Below, one piece after another: positions 29,840 through 38,762 of a stretch of 64,000 bases of DNA; position 1 is the stretch's first letter; each line of letters begins with the position of its first letter. The notes beneath the pieces are model-generated. The model searched no databases. It was not told the DNA's origin and was given only the letters and a program-made list of their open reading frames with translations. Source of the stretch: Bradyrhizobium diazoefficiens (GTDB lineage Bacteria > Pseudomonadota > Alphaproteobacteria > Rhizobiales > Xanthobacteraceae); contig NZ_CP067102.1 in NCBI RefSeq assembly GCF_016616885.1, positions 5,236,501 through 5,300,500 on the forward strand, read 5' to 3'. The translations under genes were made by a program, and so were the position numbers.

Positions 29840-29929
29840 CGGCGCTCCCGGGACGCCGGACCGAGGGGTTCGGACAGACGCCACCGGCCGTCCGAGAGAT
29901 GCCATCGCCGCGTCCTCATCACGTCCTAA

Positions 29930-30027
29930 AGCGCGATGAGATTGGGTTGAATCGTCATCGCGCTTTTGCTCCTTGTTTGAGCATGATCTTTTCGGAAAAC
30001 CGCTTCACACTTTTCCGGATCATGCCT
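29930..30027. repeat. Interspersed palindromic repeat (Bradyrhizobium type), inside an operon
   Basis: Two hairpins: AAGCGCGATGA (29930-29940) / TCATCGCGCTT (29957-29967), and GCATGATC (29980-29987) / GGATCATGC (30019-30027) enclosing TTTTCGGAAAACCGCTTCAC. From memory this sequence occurs many times in Bradyrhizobium and Rhodopseudomonas genomes. Here it lies between the substrate-binding-protein gene and the permease genes. Confidence 0.8.
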
Positions 30028-31927
30028 AGCCGGCCGGCTTGAGCTTGACCAGCATATAGCGCGAATTGCCCCAGTTCGGCACCGGATTGGTGTAGGGATT
30101 TTCCGACGTCGGAAATCCCGTCCAGTAGGTCTGGTCCATCGCGGTGAAGACGTTGTACGCCATCAGCGGGATGGTCGGCATCTCCTTCACCGCGAGCTTG
30201 ATGTAGTCCTTGCCAAGCTCGATCGATTTCGGATCGTCAAAGCCCACCATCCGGATGCTCTCGATGATCTTGTCCAGCGCGGGATTCGACCAACGCTGCC
30301 AGTTGCGCAGCGGCTGGGATTTGCCCGGCTCCGCGACGAATTGTGAATGCCAGCTGTCGAGGAAGTAGGACAGGTCCGGGTGGCCGCCCCAGGTCTCGAC
30401 ACTCCAGCCGATGAACGTGTCGAAGTCGCCGGCCGCCCGCCGCGTCGGCAGCATCCCCTGCGCCACGTCGATCCGTGCATCGATGCCGGCTTGTTTCCAT
30501 AGCTGCACGATCATGGTGCCGGCGCGGGTCATCACCGGGCGCAGGTCGCCTTCGACCATGACGCGGACGGTAAAGGGCTTGCCATCCGGCGTGGTCCAGG
30601 CGCCGCCGCGCTTGGTGAAGCCGGCTTTCTCCAACAGCTCCTGCGCGGCCTGCGGATCGACCTTCCACCAGCCCATGCCGAAGGCACGGGCGATCTCTGC
30701 GGGATCGGACGGGATCTGCTCGCCCATCGAAGGCCGCAGCATCTCAGCGATCTGCCTGCCGATCGTGGGATCATACGGTTTGATCTTGCGCTTGCCGGTG
30801 TCGATCTCAAAACCCTTGAGCCATTCTTCCATCGGCTGATGATACGTGGCCGGATGGGCGCCCGTCGGCGGCACGCCGATGGCCGATATGGTGGCGGCGC
30901 CGCGATAGGCCGCCATCGACACCGCCTTGATGTCGATCAGGAGCGCCAATGCCCATCGCACGTCGGGGTTCTTGAACAGCTCGTTCTGGGTGTTGAAGAT
31001 CACCGCCGGGAGCGTCGGATCGGGATGGCCATAGGGAAAACCCTTGAACCATGCCCGCGTCACCTTGCTTTGCTTGGCGAGAGCGAACATGCCCTCGGGC
31101 GCGATGTCATGGATCACATCGAGCTCGTGGTTGAGCTGCGCAATGACCCGCTTGTCCGGCGGGCCCGGATCGATGTAGGCGAGATATTTCGGCCCAGGCT
31201 TGCCGTACCGCCCGAGCGTGGTGCGCTGCCAGTCGTCGCGCAGTTGCCAGATGTACCATTTGCCGTCGGGATCGTAGCTGTTCAGCACGTAGGCGCCGAG
31301 CGAAACCGGCTTGTTGAAATCGAACTTGGCCGGATCTTCCACCTTGTCGAAAACATGCTTGGGCAGGATCCACACCGCCCCCCAGCGCACCGTGAAATTT
31401 GCGTGGAAGCGTGAATTTGGCTTCTTGAGCTTGAAAACCACCGTATAGGCATCCGGCGCCTCGACCGACGCCACGTTGCTCGCCAACACCGCGCTGAAGC
31501 GCATCCCCGGATGCTTGATCTGCGTCGTCACCGTCGAGACGACATCATCGGCGGTGAACTCGACGCCGTCGCTCCAGAAGATGCCCTTGCGCAGCTTCAC
31601 CGTCATCTCGGTGAAATCGGCATTGTATTGCGGCTTGTCGGCAGCCAGCGAGTTGTCCCAGACACCGTCGAGACCGCGTTCGGGATCTATGTACCAGAGC
31701 GTATCGAGGGCGACCTGCTGCAGCCCGTTCGACTGCGATCCGGCGTTGATGGCCCAGATGTTGAACCATCCGGCGTTCTTGACGGTCCCTTCCGGGTTTT
31801 CGAGGATCAGTAGTTCCTTCCGGGGAATGTTTTTTGAAGTGCCCTGCGCAGAGCCTGAATTCGCTAACAGGAACGGCAGCGCCGCGAAAGCCCACGCAAC
31901 CAGCAGAAATGCACGAAAGCAGCGCAT
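30026..31927 (-). CDS. ABC transporter substrate-binding protein, family 5
   Basis: 633 residues from one of three consecutive ATG codons (31933, 31930, 31927). GGAGG immediately upstream favours 31927. The signal peptide (RCFRAFLLVAWAFAALPFLL) ends near NSGSAQG. The body has the SBP_bac_5 features: LWYIDPERGLDGVWDNSLA, then MTVKLRKGIFWSDGVEFTADD. It is the long form (~600 residues) used for oligosaccharides as well as peptides. First gene of the six-gene operon, delivering ligand to the two permeases. The stop overlaps the end of the palindromic repeat. Confidence 0.92.
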   Translation of the reverse strand: MRCFRAFLLVAWAFAALPFLLANSGSAQGTSKNIPRKELLILENPEGTVKNAGWFNIWAINAGSQSNGLQQVALDTLWYIDPERGLDGVWDNSLAADKPQYNADFTEMTVKLRKGIFWSDGVEFTADDVVSTVTTQIKHPGMRFSAVLASNVASVEAPDAYTVVFKLKKPNSRFHANFTVRWGAVWILPKHVFDKVEDPAKFDFNKPVSLGAYVLNSYDPDGKWYIWQLRDDWQRTTLGRYGKPGPKYLAYIDPGPPDKRVIAQLNHELDVIHDIAPEGMFALAKQSKVTRAWFKGFPYGHPDPTLPAVIFNTQNELFKNPDVRWALALLIDIKAVSMAAYRGAATISAIGVPPTGAHPATYHQPMEEWLKGFEIDTGKRKIKPYDPTIGRQIAEMLRPSMGEQIPSDPAEIARAFGMGWWKVDPQAAQELLEKAGFTKRGGAWTTPDGKPFTVRVMVEGDLRPVMTRAGTMIVQLWKQAGIDARIDVAQGMLPTRRAAGDFDTFIGWSVETWGGHPDLSYFLDSWHSQFVAEPGKSQPLRNWQRWSNPALDKIIESIRMVGFDDPKSIELGKDYIKLAVKEMPTIPLMAYNVFTAMDQTYWTGFPTSENPYTNPVPNWGNSRYMLVKLKPAG

Positions 31928-32698
31928 CATCATCCTCCGGGGTGCCGTTGGCTCGACGTTTGTGCGACGAATGCTAGAGGCGTCAAAAACGAAAACAATA
32001 GAAATCTTGGTCCAGACCGAAGGATAGGTTCCCTGTTTCGCGCACACGTCTGGGCTGGGAGGATAGCCACTCTGCGCCAGAGCCTGCAGTCGACTATGAA
32101 GGCAGCCAGGAACAGAGCGCATAGCAAGCCGGTCGTAGGAACGATCTCTTCCTTGCAGCCCTCCGGTTCACATTGCGGTAGCGCTAACGCCCCTTCGTCG
32201 TGGCCACGGCCGGCCCCGGCCGGCCAAGAGAGTCCTCGAGTCCGACACGGACATTGCCACCTGAGTGTGGGGCAAAGCTACCTTCAGTCGGCTTTGGGAT
32301 GCGCAAGATATCGCGAGTTATGGAGGACGGCTTTGAACTAGGCGCGAAGCTACGCCCAGCCACCGAAAAACAACTGCAACAGAATACAGGCAGGATTGAC
32401 CTCATCTCGCATATTTCGGAGCATCATTTCGGCCGAAAAATTCCTTTTGACACTGGAGATGCTGATCCGAGGTCAAACTCAGCCCTCGTATGCTGATGGC
32501 GCCCCACGCGTGATCAGCGCATCGCCCTACGATCGGGCTTCCGGCAAAACGAAAGCGCTAGTCCGTCTCCTATTCCGTAGCGTCGGTCCGGCAGGCTAAT
32601 CCGCTTCATTTTGAACGGCGGGAGATCCGCGCGGATCAACTGCGGTCCGCTATGAGCCAGAGGACTAAACCGCTCGCGCGGTCGGACGCTGCGGCTGG
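31928..32698. other. Gene-free stretch upstream of the transporter operon
   Basis: About 770 bp without a supported gene; it should contain the transporter operon promoter. No operator that I can identify. Confidence 0.35.
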
Positions 32699-32897
32699 CG
32701 GCACCGCCAAGAGGATAGCCGGCGCACGATCGAAGACATGGCGATCCGCAAGTTCGCGCCCAAGACCCAACATGACTAAGTGCAAAGGGTCAAGAACTTC
32801 GCGGCGTTCCTCGGGCGATCGCCGGATACGGCGAGCTTCGAGGACGTGCGCCCAGCTGATCTCCCAGTGCACACGTCATGCACACGCCGCCCTCTAA
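32699..32897 (+). pseudogene. Tyrosine recombinase/integrase N-terminal remnant
   Basis: The frame reads RRTIEDMAIRKFAPKTQHD, then stop (TAA at 32776-32778, where the family has Tyr), then VQRVKNFAAFLGRSPDTASF and EDVRPADL. This is the SAM-like N-terminal core-binding domain of site-specific recombinases of the type linked to transposons (MIEDMxIRNLSPxTQxxYxxxVxxFxxxFGRSPDxLxxEDVR). The catalytic domain is absent. Relic of an insertion element. Confidence 0.7.
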
Positions 32898-33170
32898 CCA
32901 ATTGAAAATCTTGAGTTCTCGCTCCAATCCATCATGGGGGCGCAAGAAAATTTTAGGCTCAAGTCCTTCATTCAACCCATATATTCGTGCCGAAACCGAT
33001 CCCGCTCCGCACTGGAAAAACGCGTGATCGCGCTCGGCGCCGGCCGTCCGTTCTAGAGCCATATGGCCCGAATTAAAAGCTGAAACAGTTGCCCGATCGG
33101 AAAGAACGCGATGCGGCGCGTTAATCGAGCATGGTTCTCGATCTCGTTCGGCTTGATGCCAGTGGCTCCG
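32898..33170. other. Intergenic stretch before kup
   Basis: No gene and no promoter motif recognised. An in-frame ATG at 33111 could extend the Kup protein into this stretch by 20 residues. Confidence 0.35.
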
Positions 33171-35090
33171 ATGTCTGATCCCTCGACCTCGGCACGGCCC
33201 GACGAGGCCAGCTTCACCGGCTCGCCGCAGACGCGTGTCGGGCAATCTCCCGGCCCCTCCACGATCCTGCTCGCACTCGGAATTGTCTATGGCGACCTGG
33301 GGACGAGCCCTCTCTATACGCTGCAAACGATCAAGCAGATCATGGGCCAGGGCTTCTCTACTGAAGCCGCGCTCGGCTCGTTGTCGCTGATCGTCTGGGC
33401 CTTGATCATCACTATCTCGGTCAAGTATGGCATCTTCGTCATGCGCGCCGACAATCACGGCGAAGGCGGGATCCTTGCGCTGATGGCGATCACGGGGACG
33501 CGCGGCTCGCGCCGAGGGCGCTGGCTAGTCGTTGCCGGGCTCTTTGGCGCTGCGCTCATCTACGGCGACGGCATCATCACGCCGGCGATTTCGGTCCTGA
33601 GCGCCGTCGAGGGCCTGAACGTTGCGACGTCGGTCTTCAAGCCGTACACGATGCCGATCGCCGTCGCGATCCTCGTCGGACTGTTCGCCCTCCAGAGCCG
33701 CGGCACGGCAACCGTCGGTCGCGCCTTCGGGCCGGTCATGCTTCTCTGGTTCATCACGATGGGTTTGCTCGGGCTTGTTGGGGTTGCCCATCATGTCAGC
33801 GTTTTGACCTCGCTTGATCCGCGCTATGGCATCAAGCTGCTGTTCGGGCACGGTCTTGTCGGCTTCACGCTACTTGGCGGCGTGTTTCTCGCGCTGACCG
33901 GCGGTGAAGCGCTCTACGCCGATATGGGCCACATCGGCCGCGCCCCCATCAGGATGACCTGGTACGGCATCGTGCTTCCGGCCCTGGTCCTGAACTACGC
34001 CGGCCAGGTCGGCCATCTCGTCGATGCACCGAAGGACGACGGCAATCCGTTTTTCCTGCTCTCGCCGGCCTGGGCAGTCTACCCTCTTGTTGCCCTGGCA
34101 ACCCTGGCAACCGTCATTGCGAGCCAGGCCATCATCACCGGTTCCTTCTCGATGACCAGGCAAGCCATGCAGCTCGGCTGGTTTCCGGGCGTTCAGATCT
34201 TCCAGACCTCGGCCGATCAATACGGACAGATATATGCGCCCTTCGTCAACTGGACCATGATGATCCTGACCGTCGCTCTCACGATCGGCTTCCGCAACTC
34301 GGACCGGCTCGCCGGCGCTTACGGAACCGCCGTGTCGACAACCATGGTGCTCACCACTGTGCTCTTGTTCGAGGTCATGAGAACGCGGTGGCATTGGAGC
34401 CTTTGGCGATCGATCGCTGCTGCGGGGAGCCTTACGATCGTCGATCTGGCATTCTTCGGAGCCAACCTGCTGAAGATCCTGGACGGCGGATGGATCCCCC
34501 TTGGCTTCGGCGCGCTGGTGTTCACGATCATGATCATCTGGCACAATGGCATCGCCGAGCTGCATCGGCGAAACGCTGCGCAGTCTGAGCTGATCGACGA
34601 CTTCCTCACGAGGCTCGCGAAGGAGAACGTCGCGCGCGTCTCCGGCACTGGCGTGTTCTTGACCCGCCTTGGAACCGGCATGCCGCCGATGATCGTCAAC
34701 TACGTGAGGCAGACCCAATCGCTGCATCAGACCGTGATCGCCCTGACCGTCAGCTTCGAGCCCGTGCCGCGCATCAAGGCGCAGGATCGGATCAGATGCG
34801 ACAAGCTCGGCGAAGGCGTGTGGCACATGACGGTCCATTTCGGCTTCGTCGAGATTCCCGATCTCCCCTCGGTCATCGCACAGGCGAAACACGGCGGGCT
34901 GCCCGCCTGGGAGCGGCCCACCTACTACGTCGAGCGCTACGATCCGATCAATCGACCCGGCAATTCCCTGCTGTCGCGCTGGCGAACGGCCCTCTTCGGT
35001 TTCATGGTTCGCAATTCCGCGCACCCAGTCGATCGCTTCCGGATGCCGACCAATGCGCTGGTCGAGCTCGGCCGCAGAATGGAATTGTGA
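33171..35090 (+). CDS. kup: Kup-family potassium uptake transporter
   Basis: 639 residues from ATG 33171 (MSDPSTSARPDEASF). ATG 33111 would add 20 residues that do not look like the family. Twelve membrane helices, with the family signature ALGIVYGDLGTSPLYTLQTI at the N-terminus, then DNHGEGGILALMA and VLSAVEGLNVATSVFKPY. A cytosolic C-terminal domain of about 170 residues follows. It imports K+ with H+. Single gene with no operon partner; the CDF gene converges on it. Rhizobia usually carry more than one kup copy, so the exact paralogue is unclear. Confidence 0.93.
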   Translation: MSDPSTSARPDEASFTGSPQTRVGQSPGPSTILLALGIVYGDLGTSPLYTLQTIKQIMGQGFSTEAALGSLSLIVWALIITISVKYGIFVMRADNHGEGGILALMAITGTRGSRRGRWLVVAGLFGAALIYGDGIITPAISVLSAVEGLNVATSVFKPYTMPIAVAILVGLFALQSRGTATVGRAFGPVMLLWFITMGLLGLVGVAHHVSVLTSLDPRYGIKLLFGHGLVGFTLLGGVFLALTGGEALYADMGHIGRAPIRMTWYGIVLPALVLNYAGQVGHLVDAPKDDGNPFFLLSPAWAVYPLVALATLATVIASQAIITGSFSMTRQAMQLGWFPGVQIFQTSADQYGQIYAPFVNWTMMILTVALTIGFRNSDRLAGAYGTAVSTTMVLTTVLLFEVMRTRWHWSLWRSIAAAGSLTIVDLAFFGANLLKILDGGWIPLGFGALVFTIMIIWHNGIAELHRRNAAQSELIDDFLTRLAKENVARVSGTGVFLTRLGTGMPPMIVNYVRQTQSLHQTVIALTVSFEPVPRIKAQDRIRCDKLGEGVWHMTVHFGFVEIPDLPSVIAQAKHGGLPAWERPTYYVERYDPINRPGNSLLSRWRTALFGFMVRNSAHPVDRFRMPTNALVELGRRMEL

Positions 35091-35150
35091 CGCGCCAAGC
35101 CGAGCCAAGATCTGGTTGCGTTCTCTTCATCTCCTCCCTCTGAAAGCATT

Positions 35151-36122
35151 CTAGGATCTAGCACCCCAGCGCCGCGCACGAACGGCGTGGTAGCGCGCGT
35201 TGGTCTGGGGCTTAATGAACAAGGCTGCGACACTCGGATGTTGCTTGCGGATCTCATTTTCGATCGAGATGACGCACTGTTCGATGTCGTCAGCGCGCTT
35301 GTCGTCCGCGAACTCGACGCTCAGCGCTGCGACGACCTCGGCCGGCGATAGTTGCGCGGTCAGGAGCCCGTTGGCCCGAAGCACGCCGGGCGAGTGACGC
35401 GCGATGTCGCGGATGGAGCGCGACAGTTCCGCATGAGCGGGCTCACCGATCAAGAGACTCATGCTCTCTCTTGCGAGTCCGATGGACGCGACCCCGAGCA
35501 GAACGCCGATCAGGATCGAGCCGACGCCATCCCAGACCGGCTGCGTCAGCAACACCGCCGCCGTGGTCGTTGCAGCTGCGATCACGATACCGACCAGCGC
35601 GGCGCTGTCTTCCAGCAGCACCATGAAGGCCGGAGGGTCCTTGCTGCGCACGAAGGCCTCATACCAGCCAAGCCGGGCGTGCTCCGACCGGAAGTGGCGC
35701 AGCGCAAACAGCCACGAGACGCCCTCGAACACGAACGCCAGGCCGAGCACGACGCTGATGACGGGATCCTGAATCGGCTCGGGTGCAGTCACATGCAGGA
35801 CGCCCTGATAGAGCGAGACGCCGGCGCCGAGCGCGAAGATCAGAAGCGCGACGATGAAGCTCCAGAAATAGAGCTCGCGCCCGTAGCCGAGCGGATGGGA
35901 TTCGTCGGGCGGACGGCTCGCGCGATGGTAGCCATAGAGCAGCAGCACCTCATTGGTGATATCGACCACCGAGTGCACGGCCTCGCTCATCATCGCGGAG
36001 CTTCCGGTCCAGGCGGCGGCTGCGATCTTGGTGGCTGCAACCAAGCTGTTGCCGACGAGCGCAGCATAGACGACTGTCTTCGACGATCCTTCTGCGGCCA
36101 TTTCGCCGAAATCTCTGTTCAC
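35151..36122 (-). CDS. CDF-family cation transporter (ZnT9-like branch)
   Basis: 323 residues. GTG 36122 overlaps the upstream small gene's stop (ATGTGA). Six helices with metal-site residues in MMSEAVHSVVDITNE (helix 2, HSxxD). In helix 5 the expected HxxxD is LLEDSAAL (E-D). This matches the branch near ZnT9/YdfM and not FieF, so zinc specificity is uncertain. A C-terminal cytosolic domain follows (LSPAEVVAALSVEFADD). Co-transcribed with the 50-residue gene from a GGAAC-type promoter. Confidence 0.88.
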   Translation of the reverse strand: MNRDFGEMAAEGSSKTVVYAALVGNSLVAATKIAAAAWTGSSAMMSEAVHSVVDITNEVLLLYGYHRASRPPDESHPLGYGRELYFWSFIVALLIFALGAGVSLYQGVLHVTAPEPIQDPVISVVLGLAFVFEGVSWLFALRHFRSEHARLGWYEAFVRSKDPPAFMVLLEDSAALVGIVIAAATTTAAVLLTQPVWDGVGSILIGVLLGVASIGLARESMSLLIGEPAHAELSRSIRDIARHSPGVLRANGLLTAQLSPAEVVAALSVEFADDKRADDIEQCVISIENEIRKQHPSVAALFIKPQTNARYHAVRARRWGARS

Positions 36123-36271
36123 ATCGCCGAGCCCATCCGCACCGGTCGGACGTCGAGCGGTTCGGCGATCTCAAAGGCGGGATCGATGAGCTCGCTTCTG
36201 TAGCGCCGCTCGAATGCCTCGCGCCACAGCTTGCCGGGCGTCATCCCTTTGCGAACGTCCGGTTCCGTCAT
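36119..36271 (-). CDS. 50-residue protein coupled to the CDF transporter
   Basis: ATG 36271 has GAGGAG 5-10 nt upstream. The sequence begins MTEPDVRKGMTPGKLWREAF and ends RPVRMGSAM, and overlaps the start of the transporter gene. Basic N-half, no membrane segment. It is a leader gene of the pair; a regulatory or chaperone role is only a guess. Confidence 0.65.
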   Translation of the reverse strand: MTEPDVRKGMTPGKLWREAFERRYRSELIDPAFEIAEPLDVRPVRMGSAM

Positions 36272-36303
36272 GCTGCTCCTCGTGAGATTGGTATGATCGG
36301 GCC

Positions 36304-36328
36304 AACCCGAGAGGCCAGACGCGGTTCC
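36304..36328 (-). promoter_or_regulatory. EcfG-type promoter for the small gene + CDF pair
   Basis: Minus strand: GGAAC (36324-36328), 17 nt, GTTGGC from 36306 downward. It ends 33 nt before ATG 36271, the same geometry as the other copies in this window. Confidence 0.65.
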
Positions 36329-37094
36329 TCGGCGCGATCTCGGCCGATCCATCCCGCGATCAGGACACGAATTCGCGTTCTCGCGGCGCAGCACGCCCGA
36401 GCTTTACCTCAATGCCTCACCCTCATCCGAAAGGGCGCAGGGAAGACCGGGCGCCGGCTGGCACCCGCGGTCCACTGTGCGACGGTTGCGCTACAAGAAT
36501 CTGCACAGCGGCATACAGGTGAAGCCAAAACATCCGGCCTTCCCTGCGCAGTGGTTTGACGGCTTATGTCGTGCTCTCCCCGGGGAGCGATGCACTATTG
36601 CCCCCGTCGTCTCGCAGATGACTGATACGAGGGCCCGGTTGAGCCACACGCATCACCACGAGCCTTGACGCACAGACCCCGGGCGTCAGGACCACACGAT
36701 TTCGCCGTACGCCGATCACACCGGTCGTGCGCGCGACGTCTTTGCTCCCGGTTGCCCGCCCTGCAAATCCCTTCGCGCCGATGTAATCCACGTCCACCGC
36801 CATCCGGCCCGCGTTCGTGACGACCGCGATACGCCCCTCTTCCTTGGGCCGGAGTGCGCAAAACATACGCCATTTCCGAATTTCGGTAAAGTGGAATATT
36901 TTTGCCGCGCACATTGTCCCACGGCTAGCGTGTTTTGCCCGTCAGGCAACGCAAGGTCTTGTAGCCCAAAATTGAACCAAAACTGCCAAGGAGGTAGACT
37001 CCGACACCGCCGGGCGCGGTATCGCACCGGGTATGCATATCCCGCGCAGCAAGTCAGGACCGGCCCGGCTTGAGCCCGGACGGTCCCGAGCGGA
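36329..37094. other. Gene-free stretch
   Basis: About 770 bp with many overlapping minus-strand frames but none with a ribosome-binding site and a recognisable product. The part 36660-36990 reminds me of a repeated non-coding sequence of Bradyrhizobium, recalled and not checked. Confidence 0.35.
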
Positions 37095-37343
37095 CTACCA
37101 CTCCACCCAATCATCACCGCGCCAGTAGCCTCGCCCCTCGTGCTCGCGGAACGTGATATCCGGACCAGCCCTCCAGGAGTCCTCGTGAATAATCACGCCA
37201 GCACCAGGTGGATAAGCGTATCGCTCGTGAGTGTGCCAACAAACGTCGCCGGTGCACACCACCGCCGCCGATGCGCTCATTGTGGAACCTATCAATAGTC
37301 CGCAGCAAACAGCCGCTGCTCGAAGACTGCTGAATGGGGTCAT
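37095..37343 (-). CDS. Small secreted protein of the YXXW/WHTHxRYxYP type
   Basis: 82 residues from ATG 37343 with AAGGAGA 7 nt upstream; the longer frame to 37487 has no RBS. Signal peptide LRAAAVCCGLLIGSTMSASA. The mature part has CTGDVCWHTHERYAYPPGAG and a GRGYWRGDDWVEW tail, a pattern I know from many small exported Bradyrhizobium proteins. A GGAAC-N17-ATT element ends 33 nt upstream. Function unknown. Confidence 0.7.
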   Translation of the reverse strand: MTPFSSLRAAAVCCGLLIGSTMSASAAVVCTGDVCWHTHERYAYPPGAGVIIHEDSWRAGPDITFREHEGRGYWRGDDWVEW

Positions 37344-37375
37344 GTGCCTTCTCCTTTGAATACTGCCCCGGACGA

Positions 37376-37400
37376 AATGCTGCATTGGCAGCGACGTTCC
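37376..37400 (-). promoter_or_regulatory. Possible ECF-type promoter for the 37095-37343 gene
   Basis: Minus strand: GGAAC (37396-37400), 17 nt, ATT (37376-37378). The -10 has ATT, as in the actA/oxidase divergent promoter, not GTT. It is 33 nt from the start codon. Confidence 0.4.
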
Positions 37401-37580
37401 TGTCGCCGAGACGTTCGATTCCAGATCGAATGGGAACATCGGGGACCACGCGGCGATTGCAGCACCAGGCTCGGCTGGTACCGCCATGAACCACCTCGAC
37501 CTTCCGGGCGGGCAATAGCGTGTGTTGGGTCTTGCAGCCGATTGCCCGAAGTCCCGACATCGTGATTTCGAGCCATAAAA

Positions 37581-37605
37581 GGAACCTCTGCTTTCGATTT
37601 TGGTT
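37581..37605 (+). promoter_or_regulatory. EcfG-type promoter for the CBS gene
   Basis: GGAAC (37581-37585), 17 nt, GTTGGC (37603-37608), ending 30 nt before ATG 37635. Confidence 0.65.
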
Positions 37606-37634
37606 GGCGGCCAATCAGTGAAAGGATGGCTTCA

Positions 37635-38075
37635 ATGAGAGTTTGCGATGCAATGACTCCCAGCGTTCAGCTCTGCACTCCGCAAGACAGCATCAGGGAT
37701 GCGGCCGAGGCGATGACGGCGCTCAATGTTGGACTCCTGCCCGTGGCAGACAACGACCGTTTGGTGGGAATGATATCCGACCGCGATATTGCTACGCGCG
37801 GTGTCGCGATGGGCCGAGGTCCGGATGCGCTGGTGCGCGATGTCATGACCACCGATGTCAAATACTGCTTCGAAGACCAGGACCTCGATGAGATTACCCG
37901 CAACATGGCCGATATTCAGGTGCGGCGGTTGCCCGTGCTCAATCGAGACAAGCGGTTGGTCGGCATCATTGCGCTTGGCGATATTGCGGTTTCCAAGGCA
38001 GGCGACGGCGCAACAACCGCCCTGTGTGGAATCTCGCAGCCAGGCGGACAACATGCGGGCTCGGTCATCGGCTAA
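37635..38075 (+). CDS. Two-CBS-domain protein
   Basis: 146 residues from ATG 37635, preferred over ATG 37626 because AAGGA lies 9 nt upstream. Two CBS motifs: VCDAMTPSVQLCTPQDSIRD with DNDRLVGMISDRDIATRG, and VRDVMTTDVKYC with NRDKRLVGIIALGDIAVSK. CBS pairs bind adenine nucleotides. A free-standing protein of this type is usually a stress or energy-state sensor in rhizobia. The Gly/Ser-rich end (QPGGQHAGSVIG) is typical of the group. Confidence 0.88.
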   Translation: MRVCDAMTPSVQLCTPQDSIRDAAEAMTALNVGLLPVADNDRLVGMISDRDIATRGVAMGRGPDALVRDVMTTDVKYCFEDQDLDEITRNMADIQVRRLPVLNRDKRLVGIIALGDIAVSKAGDGATTALCGISQPGGQHAGSVIG

Positions 38076-38356
38076 GGCGATGGGTCGAGCTTAGGATCAG
38101 CAGCGGGTTCCGCGGGCTGACATCTTGAAAATTTTCGGGGAACGACTGCCCAGGACCAATGTTATCGACACAGAGCAAGTAGCTTTTCAAAGGCGCAATC
38201 CTTGAAGAGCGAAAGCCCGAGCCCCGTCATTCACATCACGTGGTGGCGGGGTCTTCTGTTGCGGGCGAGAAAGTCGGAAACCCATGAGGAGCTGGAGGGT
38301 TGTCCGCGCGCACGTAGCGAAAGGAGGCAACATGAACCGAGTTCTATGGCCCAGCA

Positions 38357-38632
38357 GTGCTGGCAGTTGCGTGCGCAACGGGAACAAGCAGCTTTGCTGC
38401 CCCTCTGGTTCATTCGTCCGAGATAACGGAGGGAACAACCCGGGTGCAGCAGGCGAGACTGGTTTGCGACGACTACGGCAATTGCTATCGGACCCGAGGC
38501 CCACGCTACATCGAGCGTGATTACTATGACGATTACTATGGCCCGCGCGGCCCAGGTTTTGGCGTCTATGCGGGTCCGAGATACTACGGCGGCCCGCGTT
38601 TCGGCTTCGGAGTCGATATTGGCCGTTGGTAA
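38357..38632 (+). CDS. Small secreted Tyr/Gly-rich protein, probably frameshifted at its start
   Basis: 91 residues from GTG 38357. The body has LVCDDYGNCYRTRGPRYIER and a Tyr/Gly/Arg-rich tail (DYYDDYYGPRGPGFGVYAG). There is no RBS before GTG 38357. By contrast, AAAGGAGG stands just before ATG 38332 in another frame (MNRVLWP...). Joining MNRVL to AVLAVACATGTSSFAAP by one base gives a normal signal peptide. So the true gene is likely 38332-38632 with a one-base change near 38345-38352, real or a sequencing error. A near-consensus GGAAA-N18-GTT lies 31 nt upstream of ATG 38332. Confidence 0.55.
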   Translation: MLAVACATGTSSFAAPLVHSSEITEGTTRVQQARLVCDDYGNCYRTRGPRYIERDYYDDYYGPRGPGFGVYAGPRYYGGPRFGFGVDIGRW

Positions 38633-38762
38633 TGCGGGCCAACCCGAACATCCTTGAACGTCTCAGGCCTCGCTGCCCCTGAACCGAGACAGCGCGGCCT
38701 TGGATCACGCATTCGAAGTGGGCTTTCAGCAGAGCAACCCTGTGAGCCCGCTCCCGACCTGC

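Noticed and set aside
36564..37117. Minus-strand frames of 105-133 codons
   Set aside because: Three frames are open together with no RBS; probably a non-coding repeat.
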